The notes: a model not told the origin generated them from the letters alone. DNA of 64,000 nucleotides from Deltaproteobacteria bacterium (GCA_006226375.1 SBHC01000063.1:186001-250000), one strand, 5' to 3'; shown: positions 8,275 through 17,740, counted from the first letter of the stretch. Made by a program: numbers and translations.

Positions 8275-9540
8275 ATGCGCATCGTGATAAAAAACGGCCA
8301 CCTCATGGACCACACTGGGGATCATGGGATCGCCGATCTGTACCTAAACCACGGGATTGTGGAAGGCAAGAACTTGGGAGGCGACGTCGACCAAACCATC
8401 GACGCCAACCAAGCGCTTGTCACCCCCGCGTTTTTGGACCTGCACTGTCACCTTCGGGAACCGGGGCACGAAGTCAAAGAGAACCTGGAGTCAGGTCTCC
8501 GCGCCGCTGCAGCCGGTGGTTTCGGCACCGTTGTCGGCATGGCGAACACTCTTCCCCCGATCGATGAGCCGGGAAACATCACCGCGCTCATTGAGAAATC
8601 CAAGCGATTGGGCCTCACCCGCCTGCGACTCGCTGCCGCTCTCAGTCGAGGGTTGGAAGGAGAACACATGACCGACTTCGCAGCCCTGCAAGATGCGGGT
8701 GCTGTGATGTTGTCCAACAACGACAAGCCGGTCACAAGCATTCACCTTCAACGCCACGCCTGTGAGTACGCCCACGAGCTGAAACTCCTGGTCCAAACCT
8801 ACCCTCATGACCCTGTTTTGGCCCAAGACGGAGCGATGAACGAAGGTCGAGTCAGCCAAGAGTTGGGGCTACCTGGGATTCCTGCGACTGCAGAGACAAC
8901 CATGATCTTCCGCGACTGCGAGATCGCCCACATGACTGGCTGCCACATCCATGTGTCACCCGTTAGCACCAAGCGAGGCATGCAGGTCATTGAGTGGTTT
9001 AAGGCGCAAGGTGCCCCAGTCACCGCCGAAGTGACGCCTTACCATCTGACCCTCACCGACGAGTCGATGACCTTGTTTGACCCAGTGTACAAGGTGTCGC
9101 CTCCGCTTCGCACCCAAGAGGATGTGGACTACCTCCGCGACGCCCTCTCCCGCGGTGTCGTGGACAACATCGCCACACACCACGCTCCTCATACGATCGC
9201 AGAGAAAGACCACGATCTTCTCGTTGCTCCGGTAGGAATCGCTTGTATGGAGGTGGCCTTCCCGCTGCTTTACACGCAGCTTGTGAAGGAGAACTTGCTT
9301 TCTCTGGAGTCCCTCCTTGCGCATCTGCAAGAGAAGCCTGCGCAGGTGATGGGCTGGGAAGCACCTTCCCTCCAAGAAGGACAGCCGGCCGACATCACAA
9401 TCCTCGACCTGGCTCAAACAAGAAACGTCGCCCCACAAACCTTCCAAAGCAAGGCCAAATACAGCCCTTGGGCCAACCAAGACCTTTGCGGCTGGCCCAT
9501 CGCAACCCTCGTTGGCGGCAAGATTGTCTACCAACGTTAA
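8275..9540 (+). CDS. pyrC: Dihydroorotase homologue, probably non-catalytic (PyrC'/PyrX type)
   Basis: A 421-residue amidohydrolase of class I dihydroorotase type; GGAG seven bases before the ATG fixes this start over an earlier in-frame ATG at 8239. The fold signatures are clear: LDLHCHLREPG, MNEGRVSQELGLPGIPATAE and VYKVSPPLRT. The first metal pair HxH is kept (His57, His59), but by alignment from memory to class I enzymes other ligands are changed: SDDG reads SNND (147-150), the HxED segment reads QTYPHD (174-179), HVST reads SPVST (228-232) with proline for the ligand histidine, and ATDHAPH reads ATHHAPH (300-306) with histidine for the catalytic aspartate. Such proteins in Pseudomonas are inactive and hold the PyrB trimers together. 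A true dihydroorotase should then exist elsewhere. Confidence 0.85.
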   Translation: MRIVIKNGHLMDHTGDHGIADLYLNHGIVEGKNLGGDVDQTIDANQALVTPAFLDLHCHLREPGHEVKENLESGLRAAAAGGFGTVVGMANTLPPIDEPGNITALIEKSKRLGLTRLRLAAALSRGLEGEHMTDFAALQDAGAVMLSNNDKPVTSIHLQRHACEYAHELKLLVQTYPHDPVLAQDGAMNEGRVSQELGLPGIPATAETTMIFRDCEIAHMTGCHIHVSPVSTKRGMQVIEWFKAQGAPVTAEVTPYHLTLTDESMTLFDPVYKVSPPLRTQEDVDYLRDALSRGVVDNIATHHAPHTIAEKDHDLLVAPVGIACMEVAFPLLYTQLVKENLLSLESLLAHLQEKPAQVMGWEAPSLQEGQPADITILDLAQTRNVAPQTFQSKAKYSPWANQDLCGWPIATLVGGKIVYQR

Positions 9541-9582
9541 TCCCCCTTGGCTCCTCTTCTCGACGCTCGTTTTCCGCACCTT

Positions 9583-9610
9583 TTGCTTTTTCCACCCGAT
9601 ACATTACAAT
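9583..9610 (+). promoter_or_regulatory. Candidate promoter for the cysteine-rich lipoprotein
   Basis: TTGCTT (9583-9588), a 16-base spacer and TACAAT (9605-9610), about 115 bases before the ATG at 9724. The -10 is good, the -35 weak. Confidence 0.35.
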
Positions 9611-9723
9611 ACGCGATGATGGAAATTCGTTTGGGTTTCCTGTTTCTACAACACACAACGAGATGAAACCTTCTTTTTGCAAGAGTGCTTGTTCCTCGTT
9701 GTCACAGCCGATGAATCATCCCC

Positions 9724-11616
9724 ATGAGACTGTTAGAACGTATTGTTGCCTCTTTTAATGTGTCTGTCGTTGTTGGACTGAGTCTTCTTACCTTAGCAAC
9801 CTTCCATCAGGGCTGCTCCGGCAAAAGCAGCTGCTTTGTGGACGCCGAATGTCCCGAAGGCCAGCACTGCAAAGCCAACGTTTGCTTTCAGGAATGCACC
9901 GACGATGACAGCTGTCCTCTGGACCACAAGTGCAATGTTCAGGCCGGCCGGTGCGAGATCTCGGTGTGCACTCCGCAAGCCAGCAAAGCCTGCGTTGGCG
10001 ACAACATCTATTGGCTGAACAGCTGTGGAACCAGAGGAGCCCTCGTCGAAGATTGTGGAGGACGAGGCTGCAAAGGAGTCTCTTGCAACTCCAGCACCCA
10101 AGCCCAATGTGGCAACAACAACTGTGAGTTTGGTGAGAACTGCGTAAGCTGCCCCAAGGATTGTCCCTGCGCACCGGGAATTTGCGACGTCGCCACAGCC
10201 ACCTGCAAAGAGAAGCCCAACCCCTGCGGCAACGGCACTTGCGAAGCCAACGAAGGCGAAAACTGCGCGACCTGCTCCAACGATTGTACTTGCAGCGCCA
10301 CACAGGTCTGCGATCCGGCAAGTCAGGCCTGCATCACTAAGCCCAACTCTTGCCCGAACGGTACATGCGACACTGCCAAAGGAGAGAACTGCTCCACGTG
10401 TGTGCAAGATTGCCCCTGCCCCTCCAAGCAAGTCTGTCAGCGTGGCTCCTGTGTAGAGCCCACTCCCTGCGGCAATGGCTCTTGTGAGGCAGCCCAAGGC
10501 GAGAACTGCTCGTCCTGCCCCAAAGACTGCCCCTGCCAAAACGGACTGCTCTGCATCAACGGCAAATGCCAGGCAACGACAGGTTGCAACAACGATGGTT
10601 TCTGCCAAACCAACCGGGGTGAGAACTGCGCCAACTGCAACGGTGACTGCGGCTGCGCTGCCAACCAACAATGCATCAACGAGGCCTGCAAGGCCGTTAA
10701 CTTCTGCGGCAATGGCACCTGCGAGTCCAGCAAAGGCGAGAACTGCGGCACATGCTCCAAAGACTGCACCTGCCCCGGCAACCAATCCTGTCAGAACAAC
10801 GCCTGCCGCTCCACGTGTGGGAACGGCTTTTGCGAACCCAGCAAGGGCGAAGACTGCGGAACCTGCTCCAAAGACTGCACCTGCCTCTCCGGTCAGCAGT
10901 GCAAAAACGGCTCATGCCAAGCAACTTGCGGCAATGGGACCTGCGAAGCCAGCAAAGGAGAGACCTGCTCCACATGCACCAAAGACTGTAGCTGCTCCAG
11001 CAACCAAGTGTGCAAGAGCGGAACGTGCCAACAAGACGGATGTAGCGGGCTCAGCAGCTTGTGGAAATGCACGACCCAACGCGACAAGCGACAACGATGT
11101 GGCGTCATCACGGGCTACAAACTCCAGGAAGAAAACTGCCCCAACGGCTGCAAAACCAACACCATCAACGACGCATGCTGTGCATGTAAGGTTGGCAGCA
11201 AACGTTGCGTAGGCAACGAGCTTCAGGTTTGTCAAAGTGACTGCAACACCTGGAAAGCCTCCAAAACATGTGACCCTGACAAAGGTCAGTACTGCAGCAC
11301 CCTCTCCGGCGACTGCAAGTGCACCAACCTCAACGCTTGCCCCAAGCTGTATGGTTACCGATGCAAAGGCACAGAGAGGCAGTGGTGCTGGAAAGACTCC
11401 ACCACGCAATGCCAGTTCTGGATCAAGAGCTCACTGCAATGCAAAGACAGCACCCCAGTCTGCAATGAAGGCAACTGCTGCGCTTGTGTTCCCGGAACGA
11501 AGCGCTGCAACGTCGACAAGATCGAGATCTGCAACAGCGACTGCAAAAGCTGGTCAACCCACCAAAAATGCACTGGTGGATTCTTCTGTTGTGGTCTGAA
11601 ATGCAGCTGTATCTAG
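9724..11616 (+). CDS. Cysteine-rich repeat lipoprotein
   Basis: A 630-residue exported protein of unknown function. The N-terminus has a hydrophobic signal ending in a lipobox-like TFHQGC (Cys31). Residues 35-115 hold disulfide-type segments such as CFVDAECPEGQHCKANVC. Then about eight copies of a 35-40 residue module follow (residues 128-425) with the pattern CGNGxCExxxGENCxTCxxDCxC. The last 200 residues have two related segments ending in ACVPGTKRC-like and CKVGSKRC-like repeats. Many disulfides imply an oxidising, surface location. Such proteins are frequent in Myxococcota-like genomes. The ATG has no clear ribosome site. No enzymatic motif was seen; a structural, adhesive or binding role is possible but unproven. 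Confidence 0.75.
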   Translation: MRLLERIVASFNVSVVVGLSLLTLATFHQGCSGKSSCFVDAECPEGQHCKANVCFQECTDDDSCPLDHKCNVQAGRCEISVCTPQASKACVGDNIYWLNSCGTRGALVEDCGGRGCKGVSCNSSTQAQCGNNNCEFGENCVSCPKDCPCAPGICDVATATCKEKPNPCGNGTCEANEGENCATCSNDCTCSATQVCDPASQACITKPNSCPNGTCDTAKGENCSTCVQDCPCPSKQVCQRGSCVEPTPCGNGSCEAAQGENCSSCPKDCPCQNGLLCINGKCQATTGCNNDGFCQTNRGENCANCNGDCGCAANQQCINEACKAVNFCGNGTCESSKGENCGTCSKDCTCPGNQSCQNNACRSTCGNGFCEPSKGEDCGTCSKDCTCLSGQQCKNGSCQATCGNGTCEASKGETCSTCTKDCSCSSNQVCKSGTCQQDGCSGLSSLWKCTTQRDKRQRCGVITGYKLQEENCPNGCKTNTINDACCACKVGSKRCVGNELQVCQSDCNTWKASKTCDPDKGQYCSTLSGDCKCTNLNACPKLYGYRCKGTERQWCWKDSTTQCQFWIKSSLQCKDSTPVCNEGNCCACVPGTKRCNVDKIEICNSDCKSWSTHQKCTGGFFCCGLKCSCI

Positions 11617-11656
11617 TACGGAGAGTGGGCAGAGAAAACCAAAGAGGACGCGAAAG

Positions 11657-11941
11657 CTAGGCGATGGATTCGATGGCCTTGGCGAGGTTCACGTCTTTTT
11701 GGGTGACTTTGTTCCCGGCGTCGTGGGTGGTCAGTTCAATAACGACGCGGTTGTATACGTTGAACAGCTCAGGGTGATGGTCCATGCACTCGGCGTGAAG
11801 ACCCAGACGGACAATAAAGCTCAGAGCATCTTTGAAGTCTTGCCGCTCAAAGGTTTTCTTGAGCTTGTCGTTTTCGTGTGTCCAGCCAGAGAGTTCGGCG
11901 AGGGCCGATTGGACTTGCTCATGGGTTAGGGCCTGGCTCAT
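11657..11941 (-). CDS. phhB: 4a-hydroxytetrahydrobiopterin dehydratase (pterin carbinolamine dehydratase)
   Basis: A small 94-residue enzyme that dehydrates 4a-hydroxytetrahydrobiopterin, recycling the cofactor of aromatic amino acid hydroxylases. It has the family pattern with the substrate-binding histidines and tyrosine (HAECMDHHPELFNVYNRV) and the closing LTTHDAGNKVTQKDVNLA. The start at 11941 is chosen because AAGGAG stands seven bases upstream; an earlier ATG at 11986 lies inside the preceding gene. Its first 23 bases overlap the end of the upstream methyltransferase gene, so the two are probably translated together. No phenylalanine hydroxylase is in the window, so its real substrate here is open; stand-alone copies are common. 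Confidence 0.9.
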   Translation of the reverse strand: MSQALTHEQVQSALAELSGWTHENDKLKKTFERQDFKDALSFIVRLGLHAECMDHHPELFNVYNRVVIELTTHDAGNKVTQKDVNLAKAIESIA

Positions 11942-12500
11942 GTTTGTCTCCTTCGTCGTTGTGGGGATGGGGGACATGGTACACATAGATCGGCGTTCGG
12001 TACAGGTCGTTCACACGAACAACCTGGCTAGGAGTCCAGTTGGGCAGCGCAAACGTATGGCTGATGACCACAGTTCCTGGCTGAAGCTTCTCCAGCAGTG
12101 TGTGTTGCAGCCGCTGCATGGCTCCGGTGTACAGATAACATAGAACCACTGAGGCATCTTCCAAGGAGCTTTGAAAAAAGTCCTCACGACGCCAGGAGAT
12201 CCTTTCGTTGCCGACCCAAGCACCACGTATTCGAGAGACAACATAGGGCAAGGGCGAGAGCTCGATTCCCATCACGTGAGCTTGCGGACAACGACGCGCA
12301 ACGGCAAACACCAACGAGCCCCAGCCAGAGCCAAGATCAACGATGGTTCCCTGTGTGTCTTTGGGAAGCAAGGCAAGCAGGGAATGGACCACCGAACGTC
12401 CCGATGGCATAGGAGAGATCCCCACTTGCAGGCTATAACCGACAGTCACCAACACAACAAGAAAGCTGCTTCCCAAGAGCAGCGCCTCCCACCAAGTCAT
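11919..12500 (-). CDS. Membrane-anchored class I SAM-dependent methyltransferase
   Basis: 193 residues: an N-terminal hydrophobic helix (WWEALLLGSSFLVVLVTVGY, residues 3-22) followed by a short Rossmann methyltransferase domain. Motif I is IVDLGSGWGSLVFAVA, then VMGIELSP with the acidic ribose-binding residue, DASVVLCYLYTGAM and LQPGTVVISHTFALP as motifs IV-VI. This arrangement resembles small 'class I methyltransferase' proteins of unknown substrate found near the membrane. AAGGG lies about ten bases upstream of the ATG. The gene overlaps the pterin dehydratase gene by 23 bases. Family is sure, substrate unknown. Confidence 0.82.
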   Translation of the reverse strand: MTWWEALLLGSSFLVVLVTVGYSLQVGISPMPSGRSVVHSLLALLPKDTQGTIVDLGSGWGSLVFAVARRCPQAHVMGIELSPLPYVVSRIRGAWVGNERISWRREDFFQSSLEDASVVLCYLYTGAMQRLQHTLLEKLQPGTVVISHTFALPNWTPSQVVRVNDLYRTPIYVYHVPHPHNDEGDKHEPGPNP

Positions 12501-12581
12501 CGGAGAGCGACCCTTTTCCTGTCCAACGTAGAAGTCGACTGTGTCTGTAACATGCGATGGTTCCGGTCTAACGATGAAGCG

Positions 12582-15500
12582 TTAAGGCTGAGGAAGGGGC
12601 ATCTTGTTGAGATAGATCATACCATCAAAGAGAGAGGGATTGGGACTGTACACTCTTGAAGGGATGTACGTTGTTTCTCGCACAACTCCACCCCAATACA
12701 ACGACGTACTGTCGGCCAACAAGCCTTTCAAGGATGTGCTCAAAAGAATCGCCTCTCCCGTCGTCCAAATCCATTTGAACTCGGGCTTCAAGGTCAGTCG
12801 AAGAAGGTAAGTCCCAAACTTTTCCTTGGTGGGTGTGGGGAAGGTGACCGTGCCACCTTGGACCCCCTGCAGCTCAAGAGCCTCTGTCAATGTGCCCCCA
12901 ATGTAGAGGTTGTCGGCGTTGTCCGTCGCAAGGGCTGAAATCGAGTCATCTTTGGCGCCTCCGAGGTTGAAGAGCCCCTGAATTTGGCCTTGCGCGGCAG
13001 AAAGGAACGCAACAAACCCATCTTTCCCTCCACGTGACTGCAAAGACCGAGAACCCCACGCCATGCTGTGTTCAAACTCACCACCCAGAATCAACATTCC
13101 GCTGTTGGAGGTAGCGAGTGCATTGGGAGCATCGTCCCCGGAGCCTCCGTACGTGACAGACCACGAGGGTGTTCCGGTCTCATCCATGGCCACAACAAAG
13201 ATATCGTTGCGCCCAGCAGAGCGGCCTTGGTTTCCCAGCCAGGTAAAGATGCTGTTGCCTCGCAAGGTGCCAGTGAATTGGCCAGCGACATACAGTTGTT
13301 TTTTTCCTTTGGAAGACCAAATGGCCTTGAGACCCTGACTGGAATCTCGACTGGTCGCCACCATAGGAACCACACGAAGCGGCGCCTTTAGGTTGGTCTT
13401 GTTGAAAATCCCAACGACGGCATTGGATTGACCGTCCTGCATGGTTGGAGCAAAGGCAACGTTCCAGCTGGAACTTGAGGGAGGCACCCCTTGAAAGGTA
13501 CCCACCACAAACACACGATTGGAGCTCACAGCGACAGCGTTGATCTCATCGTTTCGAGCGCTTCCTCCCGTGTGGATCTGACTGATGTTTCCGTTGGAAG
13601 TATCCATCGCGGCGAGGAAGACATCCCTGTCGAACTGATTGCCAAGGGCACGCTCGGAGAACTGGGACGTCGTTCCGCCGTTCTGAATGGTTGCTTGGAT
13701 CGATCCCTGAAAGGAGCCCCCTATCCACAGTGTGGCTCCGTTGGGATCCAGAGCCGCACCATTCGCAAGAACGGACCTTGCCCCTCCCCAACAGCGAAGC
13801 CACACGAGAGTTCCTTTGCTGTCCCACTTCGCAGCAAACACACTCTCTGCTCCTGCAGACTTGCACGAAAGTTGAGAGCCCTCAAACGAGAGGTTCTCAC
13901 CAAAGGAACCCACAACGTAGAGATTGCCTTTGTCGTCTCGACCCAAAAACGAAAAGAGTCTGCGTGCATTCTTAAACAGGGTCTTGGGTTCAGCCCGAGA
14001 GGAAAGCCCCCAAGAGCATGTCTTCTCAGGCACCTTCCAGAAAAAGATCAACGGACCTTGGGAGGTGGGAGGCGTGCAAGCTTGCCCACCAAAGATCGCG
14101 CTACCTTGTCGATACCCGAGAACCACAGGGGTGTTGGCCCGAGGGTCAAACAGAAAGCCCAAAGCAATTTCATTGGAGGCCGTTGCATCCAACCGGCTTC
14201 CACTTCGCCGAACCTCGTTGACTTCCATCGCAGATTCGCCGTTCAAGCGAGCCAAAAAGATGTGAGCGCCATCCTTACCAGCAGCCACATTCGCGCCTCC
14301 CACAGAGAACGCGTTGATGAAGGTTCCCATCACATGAATGTCGTCTCCTTGAACCGTCACGTCTGTAGCCAAGACAGCAGGTGTGCCTTGCTGCACTTTG
14401 CTATTGACTGCAGCAAGATGAAGATTGGAGACCGGCTCCAACGCACCCGTAAGGCGAAGAACATACGAGTCAAAGTGGGACGTATCGCTCTTGTATGTAT
14501 TTCTCCCGAGAGTCACCTGGCCTTGAAACGACCCCACCACAAGAACAGCGCTGGCTGTCCTGATTCCAGAAGGAACAAAGTGGAGAGAGGATGCTCGCGT
14601 GTCACCTGTACCCTGAATGCCATGAACGCTGGAAAACTCCCCTTTTTCATTCAGCCGAGCGACAAAGCCCTCTTCCTTTTGCTGTGTCGCATCTACGTTT
14701 TTCAGGTTCTCTTTGACAAGTCCACCGCCAGTTAAGGGACGGACCACAAAAAGGCACTCTGCTCCATAAAAGCCCCCTGTGATGTAAACCACGTTGGAAT
14801 CGGGAGTGACGACAACTTTGGAACCGTAACTTGTGCTGTTACCTGAAGAGGCTGTGTTGGTCCACTCCCAAGCCCCTGTCGTTGCGTTCAACTTTGCGAC
14901 AAAAAGAGCGACAATCCCCGAATGTTCGAGAGTGTTCGCGACGCCAGGAAGCTTGAGTTTTCGCTCGGCATCTCCGCTGAACGAGCCCGTGACATACACA
15001 TCGTTGCTAACGCCGACTGCAATGGAGCGTCCGACATCGGAGCTGATGCCCGTGACCGCTTTGGCCCACAGCCACTGCCCATTACCGGAGAGCTTGGCCA
15101 CGAACATTTCCATCGAACACAAGCGCCTTGGATCGACGTTCTTGCAAACCGTATCGACGTTGGGGTCACCGAGCGTAAACGCTCCAAAGGTGGCCGAGCC
15201 TGTGAAGTACCCAGTCACATAGATACTTCCAGCCTTGTCGACCGTAACGCTGAGAGCTTCATCGTTCCCAGTTCCTCCGGCGTTGACAGCCCAAAGGCAT
15301 GACCCATCGCTGTTGAACTTTGCGACCAGGACGTCACGTAAGCCACGGGATGTGGGAAACGGAGCAGGACACTCTTGAAACACACCAGTGTGAGCACTCG
15401 CAACAACATACCGGGAGTTCGGCGAAGAGGAATCCAAGGCCACGCTTCCGTTAGAACCCAATGTTGGGTCCGTGGGATGAGACGTGTTTCGCAACGTACG

Positions 15501-17453
15501 GACCAAGCCGCACGTTGATGTTGCAGAACCATTCGTTGTGGACGAACAGATCGCAGGAGGCAAAGGTGTGGGTTCATCAGGAGGAGGGACCTCAGGAAGC
15601 TCTGGAGGACCTCCGTCTTCGGGCGGACCTCCGTCGATGGAATCAGGAGCAGGACCCTCAACAGGCGTCTCCGTTGGATTTCCATCGCCACCACCTCCAG
15701 GTTCAGTGGTGCTCGCCATCGCAAGGAGAGCGTACTGTGGTCCAGGATTAAACCAGGCAGACAGAGGCTGGGCGCCAAGAATGGGAAAACGTTGGGTAAA
15801 GTCTGCACCTCCCAACAACATCACCTGACCGGTTTCCAACAAGGTAGCGGAGTGCAAACCGTGCATGGTTTGGTTGTAGGACTCAGAGAGGACGTTCACC
15901 TCTAGCTGGTCACAAAGAGCCAGGGTGTCCTTGCGTTGCCAAACGACGAGCATGGAAGGAACTGGCTGACCGTTGGGCCCAACCCCTCCAGCCACCAGAA
16001 TTTCCACTCGATCGTCTCGCTCACGCAAACGAGTGGCAGTGGCAAACACACGCCTTCCAAGATTGGGCACCTTGGTCGAGCACTCAGCCACAGGGGACCA
16101 TGTCGAACCATCACGACGGATGAACTCCATGGTGCTGACCCATTGTCGTTCACCGCGAAGTTTTCCACGGATGCCACCGATCACAAGAACCAAGTCAGGA
16201 GACAAGGCTGTCGCTGTATGACCTGCCCTTGGGTTATGAAGAACCGCCGGGATTTGTGGGGTGGTTGTAAGGGGTTGCAAGGTTCCGTTTGGATTGACCT
16301 CAAAGCCCAAGCCTGCTTGTGAAGCTTCAAAGCTGCCATCGGTCTGTCGGTATGCGCCCCCCAACATCAGCACAGCCTGACCACCGGTGGGGCCTGCCGG
16401 AACCTCTGTGACAGAATGAAACATGACTTGCAGGCCATCGTCCTGAGCGACAGGATCTGGAGGAAGGACAGACAAGCCACCCAGAAACACATGCCGGTAC
16501 ACGCCCGATTGACCGGCAACAGGAAGCTGTAGCGTTTTGTGAAACGCTCGCCGAGGAAAGGAAGATGCGTCAACGGCCTCTTCGGCAGTGGGGTTACGAA
16601 GCTTCCAGACGTTGGTCTCTGGAGTGTAGTCCAGCACGCTAATCCGCTCTGCCAGAACCACCTGTCCGTTGGAGTCTTCTGTCAGACCACCGCTAAGGTA
16701 AAGCCGGTTGTTTCGCCAGATGGCGGTGTGAAACGCTCGCTTGATGCCAAGAGGCTGCCGCTCCAGTTGACCTGTAGACGGTTGGTACACCACCAAATCA
16801 GATTGCCACGTAATTTCCCACTTCCCACCTTGCCCCAAACCAGGTAGAGCCAGCTGCCCCGCTCCCCCTGTAATCAGGTAGCGTCCGTCTCCCAACCTCG
16901 TCACACGGTGACCGATTCGCTGTGACCAATCTGCAGACAGGTTGCTTCCGTCGGAGCCGCTCCAGGGCATCATAGAGCCGGGTGGAGAAAGAAACACGGC
17001 GACCTTGCGGCCAGACTGCCCCGTGGAAGGGTTCCGGCAAGCCTGCTCCAAGGGGAAACGGCCGGTCACACGGGCGTCGGGTAACACACCATCTGTCGGC
17101 GTGACAGCAGACTCGTACCCCAACATTTCAACAAAGGGGGCCAGAGCGCTGAGGTTGCCCTGGACAAGCCCTAAGGAAACAGTGGGTGGATTCTCCGAGC
17201 AAGGCAGCGAAGGAATCGACAGATCACCCGTGTTGAGAGTCGTGGTCCAACCTGCTTGCTTTTGATCTTGTGTGGCGCGCGCAAAAAAGTGGATTTGTTG
17301 CAGCGTAGGACGCTGAAAACCATTGGGCGTGGTGTTCTCTACAGAGGGTGAGTAGTAGATATCCAGTGAGAAAGAAGGGGGGCCACACGAGCTCACCAAC
17401 CCCACAATCCATGCAAGGGCAAACAGGCAAGCTCCAAACACAAAACGTTTCAT
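12582..17453 (-). CDS. Giant lipoprotein with kelch-like and SBBP-like beta-propellers
   Basis: A 1,623-residue exported protein. I start it at 17453 because MKRFVFGACLFALAWIVG leads to the lipobox LVSSC (Cys22) and AAGGA stands nine bases upstream; the frame is open further up, but a likely promoter lies inside that part. Residues about 60-570 show kelch-type blades (for example ITGGAG, LYLSGGL, VLMLGGAY, VLVIGGI). Residues about 575-640 are a Gly/Pro/Glu-rich linker. The rest is a run of SBBP-like blades (SIYVTGYFTGSATFG, LYVVGSFGENLSFEG, LYIGGTLTEALELQG). SBBP repeats are typical of secreted proteins in myxobacteria and their relatives; their role is not known. The terminal lipoproteins of this window carry similar blades, suggesting one family. 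Confidence 0.8.
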   Translation of the reverse strand: MKRFVFGACLFALAWIVGLVSSCGPPSFSLDIYYSPSVENTTPNGFQRPTLQQIHFFARATQDQKQAGWTTTLNTGDLSIPSLPCSENPPTVSLGLVQGNLSALAPFVEMLGYESAVTPTDGVLPDARVTGRFPLEQACRNPSTGQSGRKVAVFLSPPGSMMPWSGSDGSNLSADWSQRIGHRVTRLGDGRYLITGGAGQLALPGLGQGGKWEITWQSDLVVYQPSTGQLERQPLGIKRAFHTAIWRNNRLYLSGGLTEDSNGQVVLAERISVLDYTPETNVWKLRNPTAEEAVDASSFPRRAFHKTLQLPVAGQSGVYRHVFLGGLSVLPPDPVAQDDGLQVMFHSVTEVPAGPTGGQAVLMLGGAYRQTDGSFEASQAGLGFEVNPNGTLQPLTTTPQIPAVLHNPRAGHTATALSPDLVLVIGGIRGKLRGERQWVSTMEFIRRDGSTWSPVAECSTKVPNLGRRVFATATRLRERDDRVEILVAGGVGPNGQPVPSMLVVWQRKDTLALCDQLEVNVLSESYNQTMHGLHSATLLETGQVMLLGGADFTQRFPILGAQPLSAWFNPGPQYALLAMASTTEPGGGGDGNPTETPVEGPAPDSIDGGPPEDGGPPELPEVPPPDEPTPLPPAICSSTTNGSATSTCGLVRTLRNTSHPTDPTLGSNGSVALDSSSPNSRYVVASAHTGVFQECPAPFPTSRGLRDVLVAKFNSDGSCLWAVNAGGTGNDEALSVTVDKAGSIYVTGYFTGSATFGAFTLGDPNVDTVCKNVDPRRLCSMEMFVAKLSGNGQWLWAKAVTGISSDVGRSIAVGVSNDVYVTGSFSGDAERKLKLPGVANTLEHSGIVALFVAKLNATTGAWEWTNTASSGNSTSYGSKVVVTPDSNVVYITGGFYGAECLFVVRPLTGGGLVKENLKNVDATQQKEEGFVARLNEKGEFSSVHGIQGTGDTRASSLHFVPSGIRTASAVLVVGSFQGQVTLGRNTYKSDTSHFDSYVLRLTGALEPVSNLHLAAVNSKVQQGTPAVLATDVTVQGDDIHVMGTFINAFSVGGANVAAGKDGAHIFLARLNGESAMEVNEVRRSGSRLDATASNEIALGFLFDPRANTPVVLGYRQGSAIFGGQACTPPTSQGPLIFFWKVPEKTCSWGLSSRAEPKTLFKNARRLFSFLGRDDKGNLYVVGSFGENLSFEGSQLSCKSAGAESVFAAKWDSKGTLVWLRCWGGARSVLANGAALDPNGATLWIGGSFQGSIQATIQNGGTTSQFSERALGNQFDRDVFLAAMDTSNGNISQIHTGGSARNDEINAVAVSSNRVFVVGTFQGVPPSSSSWNVAFAPTMQDGQSNAVVGIFNKTNLKAPLRVVPMVATSRDSSQGLKAIWSSKGKKQLYVAGQFTGTLRGNSIFTWLGNQGRSAGRNDIFVVAMDETGTPSWSVTYGGSGDDAPNALATSNSGMLILGGEFEHSMAWGSRSLQSRGGKDGFVAFLSAAQGQIQGLFNLGGAKDDSISALATDNADNLYIGGTLTEALELQGVQGGTVTFPTPTKEKFGTYLLRLTLKPEFKWIWTTGEAILLSTSLKGLLADSTSLYWGGVVRETTYIPSRVYSPNPSLFDGMIYLNKMPLPQP

Positions 17454-17543
17454 TCCAAACAATCCTTCATCCATCTCCGTATACTGATGGAAGGGACCTC
17501 CGCCGAGGTCAGAGGGTCTCGTTTTTCTCATTCCTCCCTGTCT

Positions 17544-17572
17544 ACTATAATAGGTCTCCTTGCAATACACAA
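17544..17572 (-). promoter_or_regulatory. Candidate promoter for the giant lipoprotein
   Basis: Minus strand TTGTGT (17572-17567), 17-base spacer, TATAGT (17549-17544). It lies within the upstream open part of the frame and so favours the ATG at 17453. Confidence 0.45.
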
Positions 17573-17578
17573 AAGAGC

Positions 17579-17607
17579 TTGACCTTTTAGGCAAAAATGG
17601 TTAGATC
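17579..17607 (+). promoter_or_regulatory. Candidate promoter for rpmE
   Basis: TTGACC (17579-17584), 17-base spacer, TAGATC (17602-17607). It would give a leader of about 130 bases before rpmE. The -10 match is weak. It is back to back with the opposing promoter at 17544-17572. Confidence 0.35.
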
Positions 17608-17740
17608 ACTAGCCTCCAAGATGAGCCTGCTGCCGTGGTCAGCCAAAAGGGCTCACTTGAAACAGGCAGAACCTACTGTTTTTTGTACATGTTCTGTCAC
17701 CCTTTTCTAACGACCACCATGATCATGAAGGACATTTGCC

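Noticed and set aside
9724-11616. CRISPR-like regular repeats
   Set aside because: The repetition is at protein level, in frame, with varied bases between copies and no constant spacers.
13491-14735. A 414-codon plus-strand open frame inside the giant lipoprotein
   Set aside because: The minus-strand product has clear propeller blades across the same bases; the plus product has none.
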